From NCBI RefSeq assembly GCF_006715055.1, contig NZ_VFMN01000001.1, positions 4,515,078 to 4,579,077 on the forward strand: DNA of 64,000 nucleotides. Direction: 5' to 3'. A program made the translations under genes and the position numbers. The notes under the pieces were generated by a model, which saw only the letters and a program-made list of their open reading frames with translations, ran no database searches and was not told where the DNA came from. The stretch is from Lapillicoccus jejuensis. GTDB lineage: Bacteria > Actinomycetota > Actinomycetes > Actinomycetales > Dermatophilaceae. Positions 1 to 8,233 of this stretch are shown here, one piece after another. How positions within the stretch are numbered: the first letter of the stretch is position 1; each line of letters starts with the position of its first letter.

Positions 1-376
1 CGGACGAGGTCCGGCCGGCGGACCTGCCGGGTCCGGCGGTCCGCTCCCACTGCAGGAAGGCCTCGGTGTCGTGGACGAGCGCGGCGGCGAGCCAGGCGAC
101 GACGACGGCGTCATCGGCGAGCCCCACGAGCGGCAGCAGCCCCTCGGGGAGCAGGTCGACCGGCGAGGCGACGTACGCGACCGCGAGCAGCAGGAGGCCG
201 AGGTGCCCGGGGGTGACGGCGCGGTAGCGCCCGGACAGCACCGCCCGCACCAGCCGGGGGACGGCCCGGCCGCGGTCGGCGAGGCCGGGGCCACCAGGTC
301 GCAGGGTGACGCGGACGGCGCCGGCGAGCTGACGCAGCAGCCCGGTGCGACCGGGGCGGGCCGAGGTGCGCGGCAT
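1..376 (-). CDS. YkvA/DUF1232-like small membrane protein (3' end cut off)
   Basis: The reading frame starts at ATG 376 behind an AGGAG ribosome site and runs off the left edge, so the C-terminus is missing. About 125 residues are visible. A basic N-terminus is followed near residues 55-100 by a hydrophobic stretch carrying YVASPVDLLPEG and then a GLADDAVVV segment. The SPvDLlPe...GxxDD pattern is the hallmark of the DUF1232/YkvA family, small membrane-associated proteins with no firm biochemical role. The 5' leader holds a short GC-rich direct repeat (CCCAGCCGCAC twice). The next gene downstream lies outside the window. Family assignment is fairly secure; function is unknown. Confidence 0.72.
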   Translation of the reverse strand, partial: MPRTSARPGRTGLLRQLAGAVRVTLRPGGPGLADRGRAVPRLVRAVLSGRYRAVTPGHLGLLLLAVAYVASPVDLLPEGLLPLVGLADDAVVVAWLAAALVHDTEAFLQWERTAGPGRSAGRTSS

Positions 377-502
377 GGGGACTCCTGGGGTGCGGGTGCG
401 GCTGGGGGTGCGGCTGGGGACGGCCTGCTCTGTCGTGGACGCACGGGGAGCGGGCCCGGTTCCCGGCCGACCCCCGTCGTCCGGCCCGCGCCGCCGCCCG
501 GC

Positions 503-1219
503 TCAGCGCGTGAGGGCGGGGGCGACCGGCGGGAACTCCTGGCGGGCCTGGTCGGCGATCCGCTTGAGCATGTAGGTGTCGAGCCCCGCGCCGACGGCCC
601 CGCCCACCACCGGGACGTAGCGGCCGAAGCGGGCCAGGGTCGAGCGGCCCATCGTCGTGAGGAGGCGGAACCCGATGGCCTTGTTGACGACCATGAGGGC
701 GGGCCCGGGCAGCCGCTGGGCGGCGAGGTTCGTCAGCCGGCTGCCGCCCCCGGCGATGCCGGCCTTCTTGAGCAGGTCGTCGGCGTCGGCGCCGACCAGC
801 GTGAGCAGGACGGCGCTGCGGATCTGCGGCTGACGCAGGTCGTAGCCGCGCAGCGCCGCGATGGCCGCGGTCATCCGGGTGGCGACCAGGTAGAACGAGA
901 CGACGTTGGCCGGCAGCGCGACCGGCAGGGTGACGAAGCCCCCCAGACCGGTGACGAACCCGCCGGCGCCCGCGACGGTCAGGTGCTGGCGCACGACCTT
1001 GTCGATGGCGGCCTCGGTGTCGGCGGCGTGGCTGCGGGCCGAGTCGGCCACCCGCTGCGCGCCGTCGAGCGGCCCCCGGCCGTCGATGCCGGTGTCGAGC
1101 AGCCGCTCGACCAGGCCCGCGGCCGCGCCACCGAGCCCGTCGGCAGGCCGCTCCTGGCCGGCGCGCTCGATGGCGCTGCCCGGCTGCGGCGTGTCGTCCT
1201 TGCCACCGAAGATGCCCAC
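503..1219 (-). CDS. EcsC-family protein
   Basis: A 238-residue protein. The start chosen is GTG 1219 because AGAAGGAG lies just upstream; the longer open frame upstream is only GC-driven. The N-terminal 60 residues are polar. A glycine-rich hydrophobic region (GAGGFVTGLGG, then an alanine-rich helix) follows, and the C-terminal third contains RYVPVVGGAVGAGLD. This layout matches EcsC-family proteins, which are common in actinobacteria and named after a Bacillus ecs-operon protein; the molecular function is not established. It diverges from the DNA polymerase gene at 1406, and a possible promoter lies at 1288-1317. Confidence 0.72.
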   Translation of the reverse strand: MGIFGGKDDTPQPGSAIERAGQERPADGLGGAAAGLVERLLDTGIDGRGPLDGAQRVADSARSHAADTEAAIDKVVRQHLTVAGAGGFVTGLGGFVTLPVALPANVVSFYLVATRMTAAIAALRGYDLRQPQIRSAVLLTLVGADADDLLKKAGIAGGGSRLTNLAAQRLPGPALMVVNKAIGFRLLTTMGRSTLARFGRYVPVVGGAVGAGLDTYMLKRIADQARQEFPPVAPALTR

Positions 1220-1287
1220 GGTGCTCCTTCTGCTCCGGCCCCGCCGAGCGCGGCGGGGCGCGGGGCGACCCTCGTCGCCCCTCGTCG

Positions 1288-1317
1288 ATACAGGTGGGGG
1301 GTACCCACCGCCGTCAA
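1288..1317 (-). promoter_or_regulatory. Possible promoter of the EcsC-family gene
   Basis: On the minus strand TTGACG (1312-1317) and CTGTAT (1288-1293) are 18 bp apart. A GGTGGG/CCCACC inverted repeat sits in the spacer and could be an operator. This would give a leader of about 60 nt. Seen by eye only. Confidence 0.35.
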
Positions 1318-1405
1318 GGACGACCCGTGGCGCCCGTGGGTTCCCGCCGGCGGGCGCACGGCACCGGGGCCGGCGTCGTCGGGGGTCTCGGCCAGACTGG
1401 CGCCC

Positions 1406-3175
1406 GTGCTCCCCCTGCTCGTCGTCGGTGACCGCGCCGTCCTCGGCGCGGGGGCCGGTGGTGGCCCGCCGGGCGGCCCCGTCGTGGGGACGGTGGCGGA
1501 CGTCGTCGACGCGCTGGCCCCGCTGCTCGAGGGCGACGCCCCCCGGCTCGTCGTCGTCGACGCGGCGTCCGCGGCCCCGGTCCTCGCCCACCGCCGGTTC
1601 GCGGGACGGCAGCGGGTCCACCGGCTGTGGGACGTCGCCGAGGCGCACCGCCTGCTGGCCGGCGGGTGGGCCGCCGACCCGGGGCTCGCGTGGGCGCACG
1701 TCGCCGGCCTCGACCCGGCGACCCGCCCGCGGTCGGCGTCGGGCGACCTGTTCGACTTCGCGGCCGACCCGGGGGCCGAGGGTGACCCCGGGTCGCCGTA
1801 CGGGCGGGGTGGGCACCTGCGCCCGGACGCCCTCACCGGGTCGTGGGCGACCACCCCGGCGCGGCTGCTCGCGGCGGCCGACGCCCTCGCCCGGCTGGCG
1901 CTCCACCAGGTCGAGGCGCTCGGCGCCGTGTCGTCCCGGGCGGTCGCGACGGCCCACGCCGAGTCGGCCGCCGCCCTGCTGTGCGTCGAGCTCGAGCGCG
2001 ACGGGCTGCCGCTGGACCGCCCCACGGCGCTCGAGCTCATCGGGCTGAGCGCGGGTCCCCCGCCGCGCGACGAGGCGGACGCGGCGGCGACCCGCGCGCA
2101 GCGCGACCGCGACGTCCTCGCCCACGCGCCCGGCTGGGAGTCGACCGACCTGCGCAACCCCGCCCAGGTCAGGACGCTGCTGGCCGCGCACGGGGTGAGC
2201 GTCCCGTCGACGAGGGCGCACGTCCTCGAGCCGTTCCGGCGCACCCATCCGCTCGTCGAGGCCCTCCTGCAGTGGCGCAAGGACGAGCGGATCGCGACGA
2301 CGTACGGCTACCGCTGGCTGGCCGAGCACGTCGGTCCGGACGACCGGCTGCGGGGCGCGTGGACCGCGTGCGACGGTGCGGCCGGGCGGATGACCGCGCA
2401 GAACGGGCTGCACAACCTGCCTGCGCCGCTGCGACCGGCGGTCGCGGCCGCGGACGGTCACGTGCTCGTCCGGGCCGACCTCGGCCAGGTCGAGCCGCGC
2501 GTGCTCGCCGCGGTCTCCGGCGACCCGGCCTTCGCCGAGGCGACCCGCGCCGACGACCTCTACGCGCCGGTGGCCCGGAAGCTCGGGGTCCCCCGGCCGA
2601 CGGCCAAGATCGCCGTCCTCGCCGCGATGTACGGCCAGCGCAGCGGCGCCGCCGGGGAGGCGCTGCGGGACCTCGAGCGCGCCTACCCCGTCGCGATGCG
2701 CCTGCTCGACGACGCCTACGCCGCCGGGGTCGCCGGGCGGCCGCTGCGCACCGTCGGTGGCCGGCTCCTCCCGCTCGACCGCCTCCTGCGCGCCGCCGAC
2801 GCCCGCGAACCCGCGTCCGCGGGCGACGACGACCCGGGCGGCGGCGAGGCGCCCGTCGGGGCCCGCGACCGGTCCGCCCTCGACGCCGGCCGCGGCCGGT
2901 TCGCCCGCAACGCGGTCATCCAGGGCGCCGCCGCCGAGCTGTTCAAGGCGTGGGCGGCCACCGTGCGGCACGCCGTCCTCCCGTACGACGCCGCGATCGT
3001 CCTCTGCCTGCACGACGAGCTCCTCGTCCACGCCCCCGAGCAGCACGCCGCCCGCGTGGCCGGCCTCGTCGAGCGCTCGCTCACCGACGCCGCACGGCGC
3101 TGGACCGGCTCGGACCGGGTGCGCTTCGTCGCCGAGACCTCCGTCGTGCGCCGGTGGTCGGAGGCGAAGGACTGA
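1406..3175 (+). CDS. Family A DNA polymerase (bifunctional 3'-5' exonuclease/DNA polymerase type)
   Basis: A 589-residue PolA-like protein without the 5'-nuclease domain. The N-terminal 200 residues are in the position of the proofreading exonuclease domain but lack obvious acidic exonuclease motifs. The C-terminal half carries the polymerase signatures: motif A as DLGQVEPR (from residue 358), the O-helix as RPTAK...MYGQ (R397) and motif C as HDE (536-538). Canonical PolA has DYSQIELR at motif A, so this is the divergent actinobacterial paralogue, probably a repair polymerase working beside the main PolI. GTG 1406 is chosen because the domain begins there (LPLLVVGDR). No Shine-Dalgarno is visible, but CAGACT 7 nt upstream would fit a leaderless promoter. 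Confidence 0.85.
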   Translation: MLPLLVVGDRAVLGAGAGGGPPGGPVVGTVADVVDALAPLLEGDAPRLVVVDAASAAPVLAHRRFAGRQRVHRLWDVAEAHRLLAGGWAADPGLAWAHVAGLDPATRPRSASGDLFDFAADPGAEGDPGSPYGRGGHLRPDALTGSWATTPARLLAAADALARLALHQVEALGAVSSRAVATAHAESAAALLCVELERDGLPLDRPTALELIGLSAGPPPRDEADAAATRAQRDRDVLAHAPGWESTDLRNPAQVRTLLAAHGVSVPSTRAHVLEPFRRTHPLVEALLQWRKDERIATTYGYRWLAEHVGPDDRLRGAWTACDGAAGRMTAQNGLHNLPAPLRPAVAAADGHVLVRADLGQVEPRVLAAVSGDPAFAEATRADDLYAPVARKLGVPRPTAKIAVLAAMYGQRSGAAGEALRDLERAYPVAMRLLDDAYAAGVAGRPLRTVGGRLLPLDRLLRAADAREPASAGDDDPGGGEAPVGARDRSALDAGRGRFARNAVIQGAAAELFKAWAATVRHAVLPYDAAIVLCLHDELLVHAPEQHAARVAGLVERSLTDAARRWTGSDRVRFVAETSVVRRWSEAKD

Positions 3176-3233
3176 ACGCGCGGGACCCGGGCGACCCCGC
3201 GGTAACCCGGTCGAGGCTGTCGGTGCGAGCGGC

Positions 3234-3239
3234 TACGGT
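3234..3239 (+). promoter_or_regulatory. -10 box (TACGGT) for the ABC exporter pair
   Basis: TACGGT ends 8 nt before GTG 3248 and 5 nt before the in-frame TTG 3245. No ribosome site is present, so a leaderless transcript starting at one of these codons is likely. Confidence 0.45.
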
Positions 3240-3247
3240 GGTGGTTG

Positions 3248-5116
3248 GTGACGACAACGACTTCCTCCCCCAGCGACACGACCGACAACGACTCCCGAGG
3301 GGAGGCGGGCGCGGCCGACGGGCCGACTCCCCCACCACCCCCGGACCCCGGCTCGGCCCGACCCGGCGAGCGGCAGGTCTCGGCCGCCCGGGCGCTGTGG
3401 CGGATGGCGCCGTACATGCGCCCGTACGTCGCCCGGATCGTCGTGATGATGGTCGCGGCCCTCGGCGGGGTGGGGGCGAGCATCGTCGTCCCGCTCGTCA
3501 CCCAACGCGTCGTCGACGGCCCCATCGCCCACGGCGACCGGGCCGGGCTGCTGCCGCTGGGGCTGCTGGCCATCGGCCTCGGTCTCGCCGAGGCGGTCCT
3601 CGTCTTCGTGCGCCGCTGGGTGCAGAACGTCGCCACCTTCGGCATCGAGACCCGGATGCGCGACGACCTCTACCGGCACCTGCAGGCCCTGCCGCCGTCG
3701 TTCCACGACCGCTGGCAGTCGGGGCAGCTGCTGTCCCGTGCGACGTCGGACCTGTCGGCGATCCGCCGGTTCACCGGGTTCGGGGTGGTCTTCCTCGTCG
3801 TCAACACCGCCACCTTCGTCACCATCGTGGCGCTGCTCATCCACCTCGACCCGCTCCTCGGCGTCGTCGTCGCCGTCTGCCTCGCCCCGGTCGTCGTGCT
3901 GTGCCAGCGCTTCGAACGCCGCTACCGGGTCGTCAGCCGCCGGGTCCAGGACCAGGAGGGCGACCTGACCACCCTCATCGAGGAGTCGGTCACGGGGCTG
4001 CGCGTCATCAAGGCCTTCGGCCGCCGGCAGATGGTCCTCGACCGCTACGTCGACGCCGCCCGCGGGATGCGCGAGACGCAGCTGGACAAGGCCCGGCTGC
4101 GCGGTGGGCTCATCGCCTTCCTCGACCTGGTCCCCAACGCCGCCCTCGTCGTCGTCCTGCTGCTCGGCGCCTACGCCGTCGGCGAGGGCCGGATGACCCT
4201 CGGCGCCCTCGTCGCCTTCATCACCCTCGTCCTGCAGCTCGTCGTCCCGGTCGAGATGCTCGGCTTCATCCTCGCCTCGGCGCAGGAGGCGGCGACCGCG
4301 ACGACGCGCTTCTTCGAGGTCCTCGACGCGGAGCCCGACATCGCCGACCGCCCCGGCGCCACCGACCTCCCGGACGGCCCGGGCCACGTGCGCCTCGAGG
4401 GCGTCGGCTTCGCGTACGACGAGCGCCGCGGCGCCGTCCTCGACGGCGTCGACCTCGACCTGCGCCCCGGCGAGACCCTGGCCCTGGCCGGGGCCAGCGG
4501 GTCCGGCAAGACGACCCTGGCCATGCTGCTCCCGCGGCTGGCCGACCCGACGTCCGGACGGGTGACCATCGACGGGCAGGACATCCGCGACGTCACCCTG
4601 CGCTCGCTGCGCACGGCCGCCTCGACGGCCTTCGAGGAGCCGATCCTCTTCTCCGCCAGCGTCCGCGAGAACGTCACCCTCGGTCACCCCGACGCGACCG
4701 ACGAGCAGGTCGCGCAGGCGCTCGACCTCGCGCAGGCGGGCTTCGCCTACGACCTCCCGTGGGGGCTGGACACCAGGGTCGGCGAGCAGGGCATGTCGCT
4801 CTCCGGCGGTCAGCGCCAGCGGCTCGCGCTCGCCCGCGCCGTCCTGGGCCGGCCCCGCGTCCTCGTCCTCGACGACCCGCTGTCGGCCCTCGACGTCGAG
4901 ACCGAGCACCTCGTCGAGGAGGCGCTGCGCCGCGTCCTCGCCACGACGACGGCGCTCATCGTCGTCCACCGCCCGAGCACCGTCGCCCTCGCCGACCGCG
5001 TGGCGCTGCTGCACGAGGGCCGGGTCGTCGCCGTCGGCACCCACGCCGAGCTGCTCGCCACGGTCCCGGAGTACGCCGACGTCCTCGGCCAGGACGAGCA
5101 CGAGGAGGTCGCATGA
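3248..5116 (+). CDS. ABC exporter half-transporter with degenerate ATP site
   Basis: A 622-residue type I exporter subunit: an acidic, proline-rich N-terminus (about 45 residues), a six-helix transmembrane domain (about 55-350) and a nucleotide-binding domain. Walker A GASGSGKT begins at residue 415 and the signature LSGGQ at 518. Two catalytic positions are altered. The residue after the Walker B Asp is Asp (D543) where Glu is expected, and the Q-loop region reads FEEP (E463) without Gln. The H-loop His is kept. This is the usual degenerate partner of a heterodimeric exporter (as in TM287/288), with the next gene supplying the competent site. The stop overlaps the next start (ATGA). Substrate unknown; drug or lipid export is plausible. 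Confidence 0.9.
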   Translation: MTTTTSSPSDTTDNDSRGEAGAADGPTPPPPPDPGSARPGERQVSAARALWRMAPYMRPYVARIVVMMVAALGGVGASIVVPLVTQRVVDGPIAHGDRAGLLPLGLLAIGLGLAEAVLVFVRRWVQNVATFGIETRMRDDLYRHLQALPPSFHDRWQSGQLLSRATSDLSAIRRFTGFGVVFLVVNTATFVTIVALLIHLDPLLGVVVAVCLAPVVVLCQRFERRYRVVSRRVQDQEGDLTTLIEESVTGLRVIKAFGRRQMVLDRYVDAARGMRETQLDKARLRGGLIAFLDLVPNAALVVVLLLGAYAVGEGRMTLGALVAFITLVLQLVVPVEMLGFILASAQEAATATTRFFEVLDAEPDIADRPGATDLPDGPGHVRLEGVGFAYDERRGAVLDGVDLDLRPGETLALAGASGSGKTTLAMLLPRLADPTSGRVTIDGQDIRDVTLRSLRTAASTAFEEPILFSASVRENVTLGHPDATDEQVAQALDLAQAGFAYDLPWGLDTRVGEQGMSLSGGQRQRLALARAVLGRPRVLVLDDPLSALDVETEHLVEEALRRVLATTTALIVVHRPSTVALADRVALLHEGRVVAVGTHAELLATVPEYADVLGQDEHEEVA

Positions 5117-7002
5117 GCACCCGGCCCACCGGCACGCCGTCGGCGGGCGGGGCCGCCGGTGGCAGCGCCGGCAGCACCGCCGGCAGCACCCCCGAGCCGC
5201 GGTGGCGTGGCGTCGCCGCCGAGCGCACCGAGGACGTCTCCGCCGGCGTCCGCGCGCTGCTCCAGCAGCGCACCACCCGGCTGCTGCGCGACCTGCTCGG
5301 GCCGCACCGTCGCGCCCTGGTCTGGCTGACCGTCCTCATCGTCGTCGAGAACCTCGCCAGCCTCGCCGGGCCCTACCTCGTCGGCCTCGGCATCGACAAG
5401 GGCATCCCGCCGCTGCTGGAGGGGGGCAGCCCGACCCCGCTCGTCGCCGCGGTCGTCGCGCTCGCCGTCGCGACCGTGCTCCAGATGGTCACCGAGCGCG
5501 CGTTCCTCGTCCTCACCGCGCGGATCGGACAGGACGTCGTCCTCGACCTGCGCCGCCGCGTGTTCGACCACATGCAGCGGCTGTCGCAGTCGTTCCACGA
5601 GACCTACACCTCGGGGCGCACCGTCTCGCGGCAGACCTCGGACATCGACGCGATCTCCGACTTCCTCTCGGACGGGCTGCAGGCGGTCGTCGTGTCCGGC
5701 CTGTCGATCCTCACCATCGGCATCACGCTGTTCAGCCTCGACGTGCCGCTCGCGCTCGTCGGGGTCGCGTCGTTCGTCCCGCTCGTCCTCGTCACGGTGT
5801 GGTTCCGCCGCGAGTCGGCGAGGGCCTACCGCGCCACCCGCGAGGCCGTGGCCCGGGTCATCGTCCAGTTCGTCGAGACGTTCGGCGGGCTGCGGGCGGT
5901 GCAGGCCTTCCGCCGCGAGCCGCGCGGCGAGGCGATCTTCGGCGACCTCAACGACCGCTACCGGGTGACCAACCGCCGGACGTTCGACCTCATGGCGGTC
6001 TACATGCCGGCGGTCAAGCTCATCGGCAACCTCGCCGTCGGCGTCGCCCTGCTCTACGGCGGCCACCGCGTCCTCGACGGCGACCTGCAGGTCGGCGTCC
6101 TCACCTCGATCCTGCTCTACCTGCGTCGCTTCTTCGACCCCCTGCAGGACCTGTCGCAGTTCTTCAACTCCTTCCAGTCGGCGTCCGCGGCGCTGGAGAA
6201 GCTGTCCGGCGTCCTCGAGGAGGAGCCGAGCGTGCGCGAGCCCACGGACCCGGTGCCCCTCGAGCGGGTCCGTGGGGACCTGCGGCTCGAGCGCGTGACC
6301 TTCGGGTACGGCGACCGGGTCGTCCTGCCGCGCCTCGACCTGCACGTCCCGGCCGGGCAGACCGTCGCCCTCGTCGGGCGCACGGGGGCCGGCAAGACGA
6401 CCATCGCCCGGCTGGTCGGGCGGATGTGGGACCCGACTTCGGGCACCGTGCGGCTCGACGGCGTCGACCTGCGCCGGGTCACCGACGCCGACCTGCACCG
6501 CGGGGTCGTCACGGTCACGCAGGAGAGCTTCCTCTTCTCCGGCACCGTCGCCGACAACATCGCCGTTGGCCGGCCGGGGGCGAGCCGGGCGCAGGTCGAG
6601 GCGGCCGCGCGGGAGATCGGCGCGCACGACTTCATCAGCCGGCTCCCCGAGGGCTACGACACCGACGTCCGGGCCCGCGGCGGGCGGCTGTCGGCCGGTC
6701 AGCGCCAGCTCGTGTCCTTCGCCCGCGCGTTCCTCGCCGACCCGGCCGTGCTCGTCCTCGACGAGGCGACGTCGTCGCTCGACATCCCCAGCGAGCGGCT
6801 GGTGCAGCGGGCGCTGCGCACGATCCTCGCCGACCGGACGGCGATCATCATCGCCCACCGCCTCTCGACCGTCGCGATCGCGGACCGGGTCCTCGTGCTC
6901 GAGGCCGGCGAGGTCGTCGAGGACGGCACCCCGCAGGACCTCATCGGCGGCACGGGCCGGTACGCCGCCCTGCACCGCCAGTGGGAGGACTCGCTCGTCT
7001 GA
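5113..7002 (+). CDS. ABC exporter half-transporter with canonical ATP site
   Basis: A 629-residue partner of the preceding gene, starting at the ATG that overlaps its stop codon. A Gly/Ser/Ala-rich N-terminal tail (about 35 residues) precedes a six-helix transmembrane domain and an ATPase domain. Walker A GRTGAGKT starts at residue 422, the Q-loop reads TQESFLF, the signature is LSAGQ, and Walker B ends in D550-E551, so this subunit has the catalytic Glu missing from its partner. The two form one asymmetric membrane exporter. Translational coupling should keep the stoichiometry equal. The gene is followed by a direct repeat and a strong hairpin before the convergent PAC2 gene. Confidence 0.9.
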   Translation: MSTRPTGTPSAGGAAGGSAGSTAGSTPEPRWRGVAAERTEDVSAGVRALLQQRTTRLLRDLLGPHRRALVWLTVLIVVENLASLAGPYLVGLGIDKGIPPLLEGGSPTPLVAAVVALAVATVLQMVTERAFLVLTARIGQDVVLDLRRRVFDHMQRLSQSFHETYTSGRTVSRQTSDIDAISDFLSDGLQAVVVSGLSILTIGITLFSLDVPLALVGVASFVPLVLVTVWFRRESARAYRATREAVARVIVQFVETFGGLRAVQAFRREPRGEAIFGDLNDRYRVTNRRTFDLMAVYMPAVKLIGNLAVGVALLYGGHRVLDGDLQVGVLTSILLYLRRFFDPLQDLSQFFNSFQSASAALEKLSGVLEEEPSVREPTDPVPLERVRGDLRLERVTFGYGDRVVLPRLDLHVPAGQTVALVGRTGAGKTTIARLVGRMWDPTSGTVRLDGVDLRRVTDADLHRGVVTVTQESFLFSGTVADNIAVGRPGASRAQVEAAAREIGAHDFISRLPEGYDTDVRARGGRLSAGQRQLVSFARAFLADPAVLVLDEATSSLDIPSERLVQRALRTILADRTAIIIAHRLSTVAIADRVLVLEAGEVVEDGTPQDLIGGTGRYAALHRQWEDSLV

Positions 7003-7015
7003 GGCGGGCTCGGGC

Positions 7016-7100
7016 CCGGCACCGTTCCTCGACGATCCTCGAGATCCGATGCCGTCAGGCCCGGATCCGGCGCCGTTCCTCGAAGATCCTCGAGATCCGA
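7016..7100. repeat. Two 34-bp direct repeats after the exporter operon
   Basis: Copies at 7016-7049 and 7067-7100 (period 51) differ at only two positions. Each contains GATCCTCGAGATC, in which GATC sites flank a CTCGA core. They lie between the stop of the exporter gene and the terminator hairpin. No function is evident. Confidence 0.75.
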
Positions 7101-7115
7101 CGTGCCCCGGGTACG

Positions 7116-7152
7116 ACGACGGGGACCGAGCCGGTGGCGCGGTCCCCGTCGT
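7116..7152. terminator. Hairpin terminator between convergent genes
   Basis: A perfect 13-bp stem (7116-7128 with 7140-7152) closes an 11-nt loop between the exporter stop at 7002 and the PAC2 stop at 7187. There is no T-run, as is usual for actinobacterial hairpin terminators. It could act in both directions. Confidence 0.7.
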
Positions 7153-7186
7153 GGTGGTGGGAGGACGCCGTACGGCGCCCTGCGGC

Positions 7187-8128
7187 TCAGCCCTGCGACG
7201 GACCGCCGTCGCCGTCGGGCCGCGTGTCGTCGACGTCGGCGAGGAAGGCCTCGAGCTCGGCGCCGATCTCGTCGGCGGTCGGCAGCTCCGAGATGCTCGT
7301 CGCGAGCAGGCTGGGGCGGCGGTGGCCCTCCATGAAGGCGTCGTACTGCTGCTCGAGGGCGTGGACGACGCCCTGCACCTCCTCGGAGGAGGCGACCTCG
7401 GTGGCCAGCTGGGCCCGGTTGAGGCCGGCCATCGCCGCGAGGTCCTCGGTGTTGAGCGCGAGCCCGGTGGCGGCGATGACGGCGCCCAGCCCGGACAGCG
7501 CCGCGTCGGGGAACTCGGCCTGGCCGAGGTAGTGCGGCACGTGGACCGAGAAGCCGACCGCGTCGCGCCCGGACTCGCCGAGCCGCAGCTCGAGCAGCGC
7601 GGCCAGCGACCCGGGCACCTGCACGGCCCCGAAGACGCTCTCGTAGGTCGAGATGAGCCGGGGGTCGGTCGCGTGCGCGGTCAGCCCGATCGGGCGGGTG
7701 TGCGGCACCGCCATCGGGATGCCGTGCACCGACAGCGTCAGCTCGACGCCGAGGACGCGGATGAGACCGGTGACGGCCTCGACGACGCGCTCCCACTGGT
7801 AGTCCGGCTCGACGCCGGCGAGCAGCAGGAAGGGGGTGCCCTCGCGGTCGACGAGCCGGTAGAGCAGCAGCGACGGGTCGTCGTACGAGGTGTAGCGGTC
7901 GCGGTCGAAGGTCATGACGGGCCGGCGCCCGCGGTAGTCGAGCAGCTGGTCGACGTCGAAGGACGCGACGACGGTGTGCTCGTGGGTGTCGAGCAGGTGC
8001 TGGGTCATCAGCTGCTGCGTGCGCCCGGCGTCGACGAAGCCGCCGACGGCGACGAGCAGCACGGACGCCCGCGCGGCGGCGGGGTGGGTGTCGGTCTCGA
8101 AGCGGTAGAGCGCGGAGGGGTCCTGCAC
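7187..8128 (-). CDS. PAC2-family protein
   Basis: A 313-residue protein starting at GTG 8128 with AGAAGG upstream. A glycine-containing N-terminal strand (LLVAVGGFVDAG) and the segments SFDVDQLLDYR and MTFDR followed by LLLAGVEPDYQWE are typical of the PAC2 (proteasome assembly chaperone 2-like) family, widespread in proteasome-bearing actinobacteria. The C-terminus is acidic and ends in a flexible DDTRPDGDGG tail. The biochemical role is unproven; association with the proteasome is inferred from the family. It follows hrpA by 105 bp, separated by a hairpin at 8160-8179. Confidence 0.85.
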   Translation of the reverse strand: MQDPSALYRFETDTHPAAARASVLLVAVGGFVDAGRTQQLMTQHLLDTHEHTVVASFDVDQLLDYRGRRPVMTFDRDRYTSYDDPSLLLYRLVDREGTPFLLLAGVEPDYQWERVVEAVTGLIRVLGVELTLSVHGIPMAVPHTRPIGLTAHATDPRLISTYESVFGAVQVPGSLAALLELRLGESGRDAVGFSVHVPHYLGQAEFPDAALSGLGAVIAATGLALNTEDLAAMAGLNRAQLATEVASSEEVQGVVHALEQQYDAFMEGHRRPSLLATSISELPTADEIGAELEAFLADVDDTRPDGDGGPSQG

Positions 8129-8159
8129 GGCGAGCCTTCTTCACGTCGGGTGCTGGGCG

Positions 8160-8179
8160 GGCGACCGGGGCCGGTCGCC
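8160..8179. terminator. Short hairpin between hrpA and the PAC2 gene
   Basis: GGCGACCG and CGGTCGCC form an 8-bp stem with a GGGC loop. It lies downstream of the hrpA stop and about 31 nt upstream of the PAC2 start, so it is either a weak terminator or a leader structure. Confidence 0.4.
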
Positions 8180-8233
8180 GTTCACGCCGCATAACGTCCC
8201 GGGTCGCGCCGGGATTCCTGGGGGCGGCGCGGC

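Noticed and set aside
503..3046. 847-codon minus-strand frame antisense to the DNA polymerase
   Set aside because: Only the last 238 codons (from GTG 1219) resemble a protein family and have a ribosome site; the rest is antisense to the polymerase gene.
1843..7002. Very long overlapping open frames, such as 1843-5112 upstream of the second exporter gene
   Set aside because: They are extensions or shadows created by high GC. Their translations are Arg/Pro/Ala-rich, without domains, and opposite or out of frame to well-supported genes.
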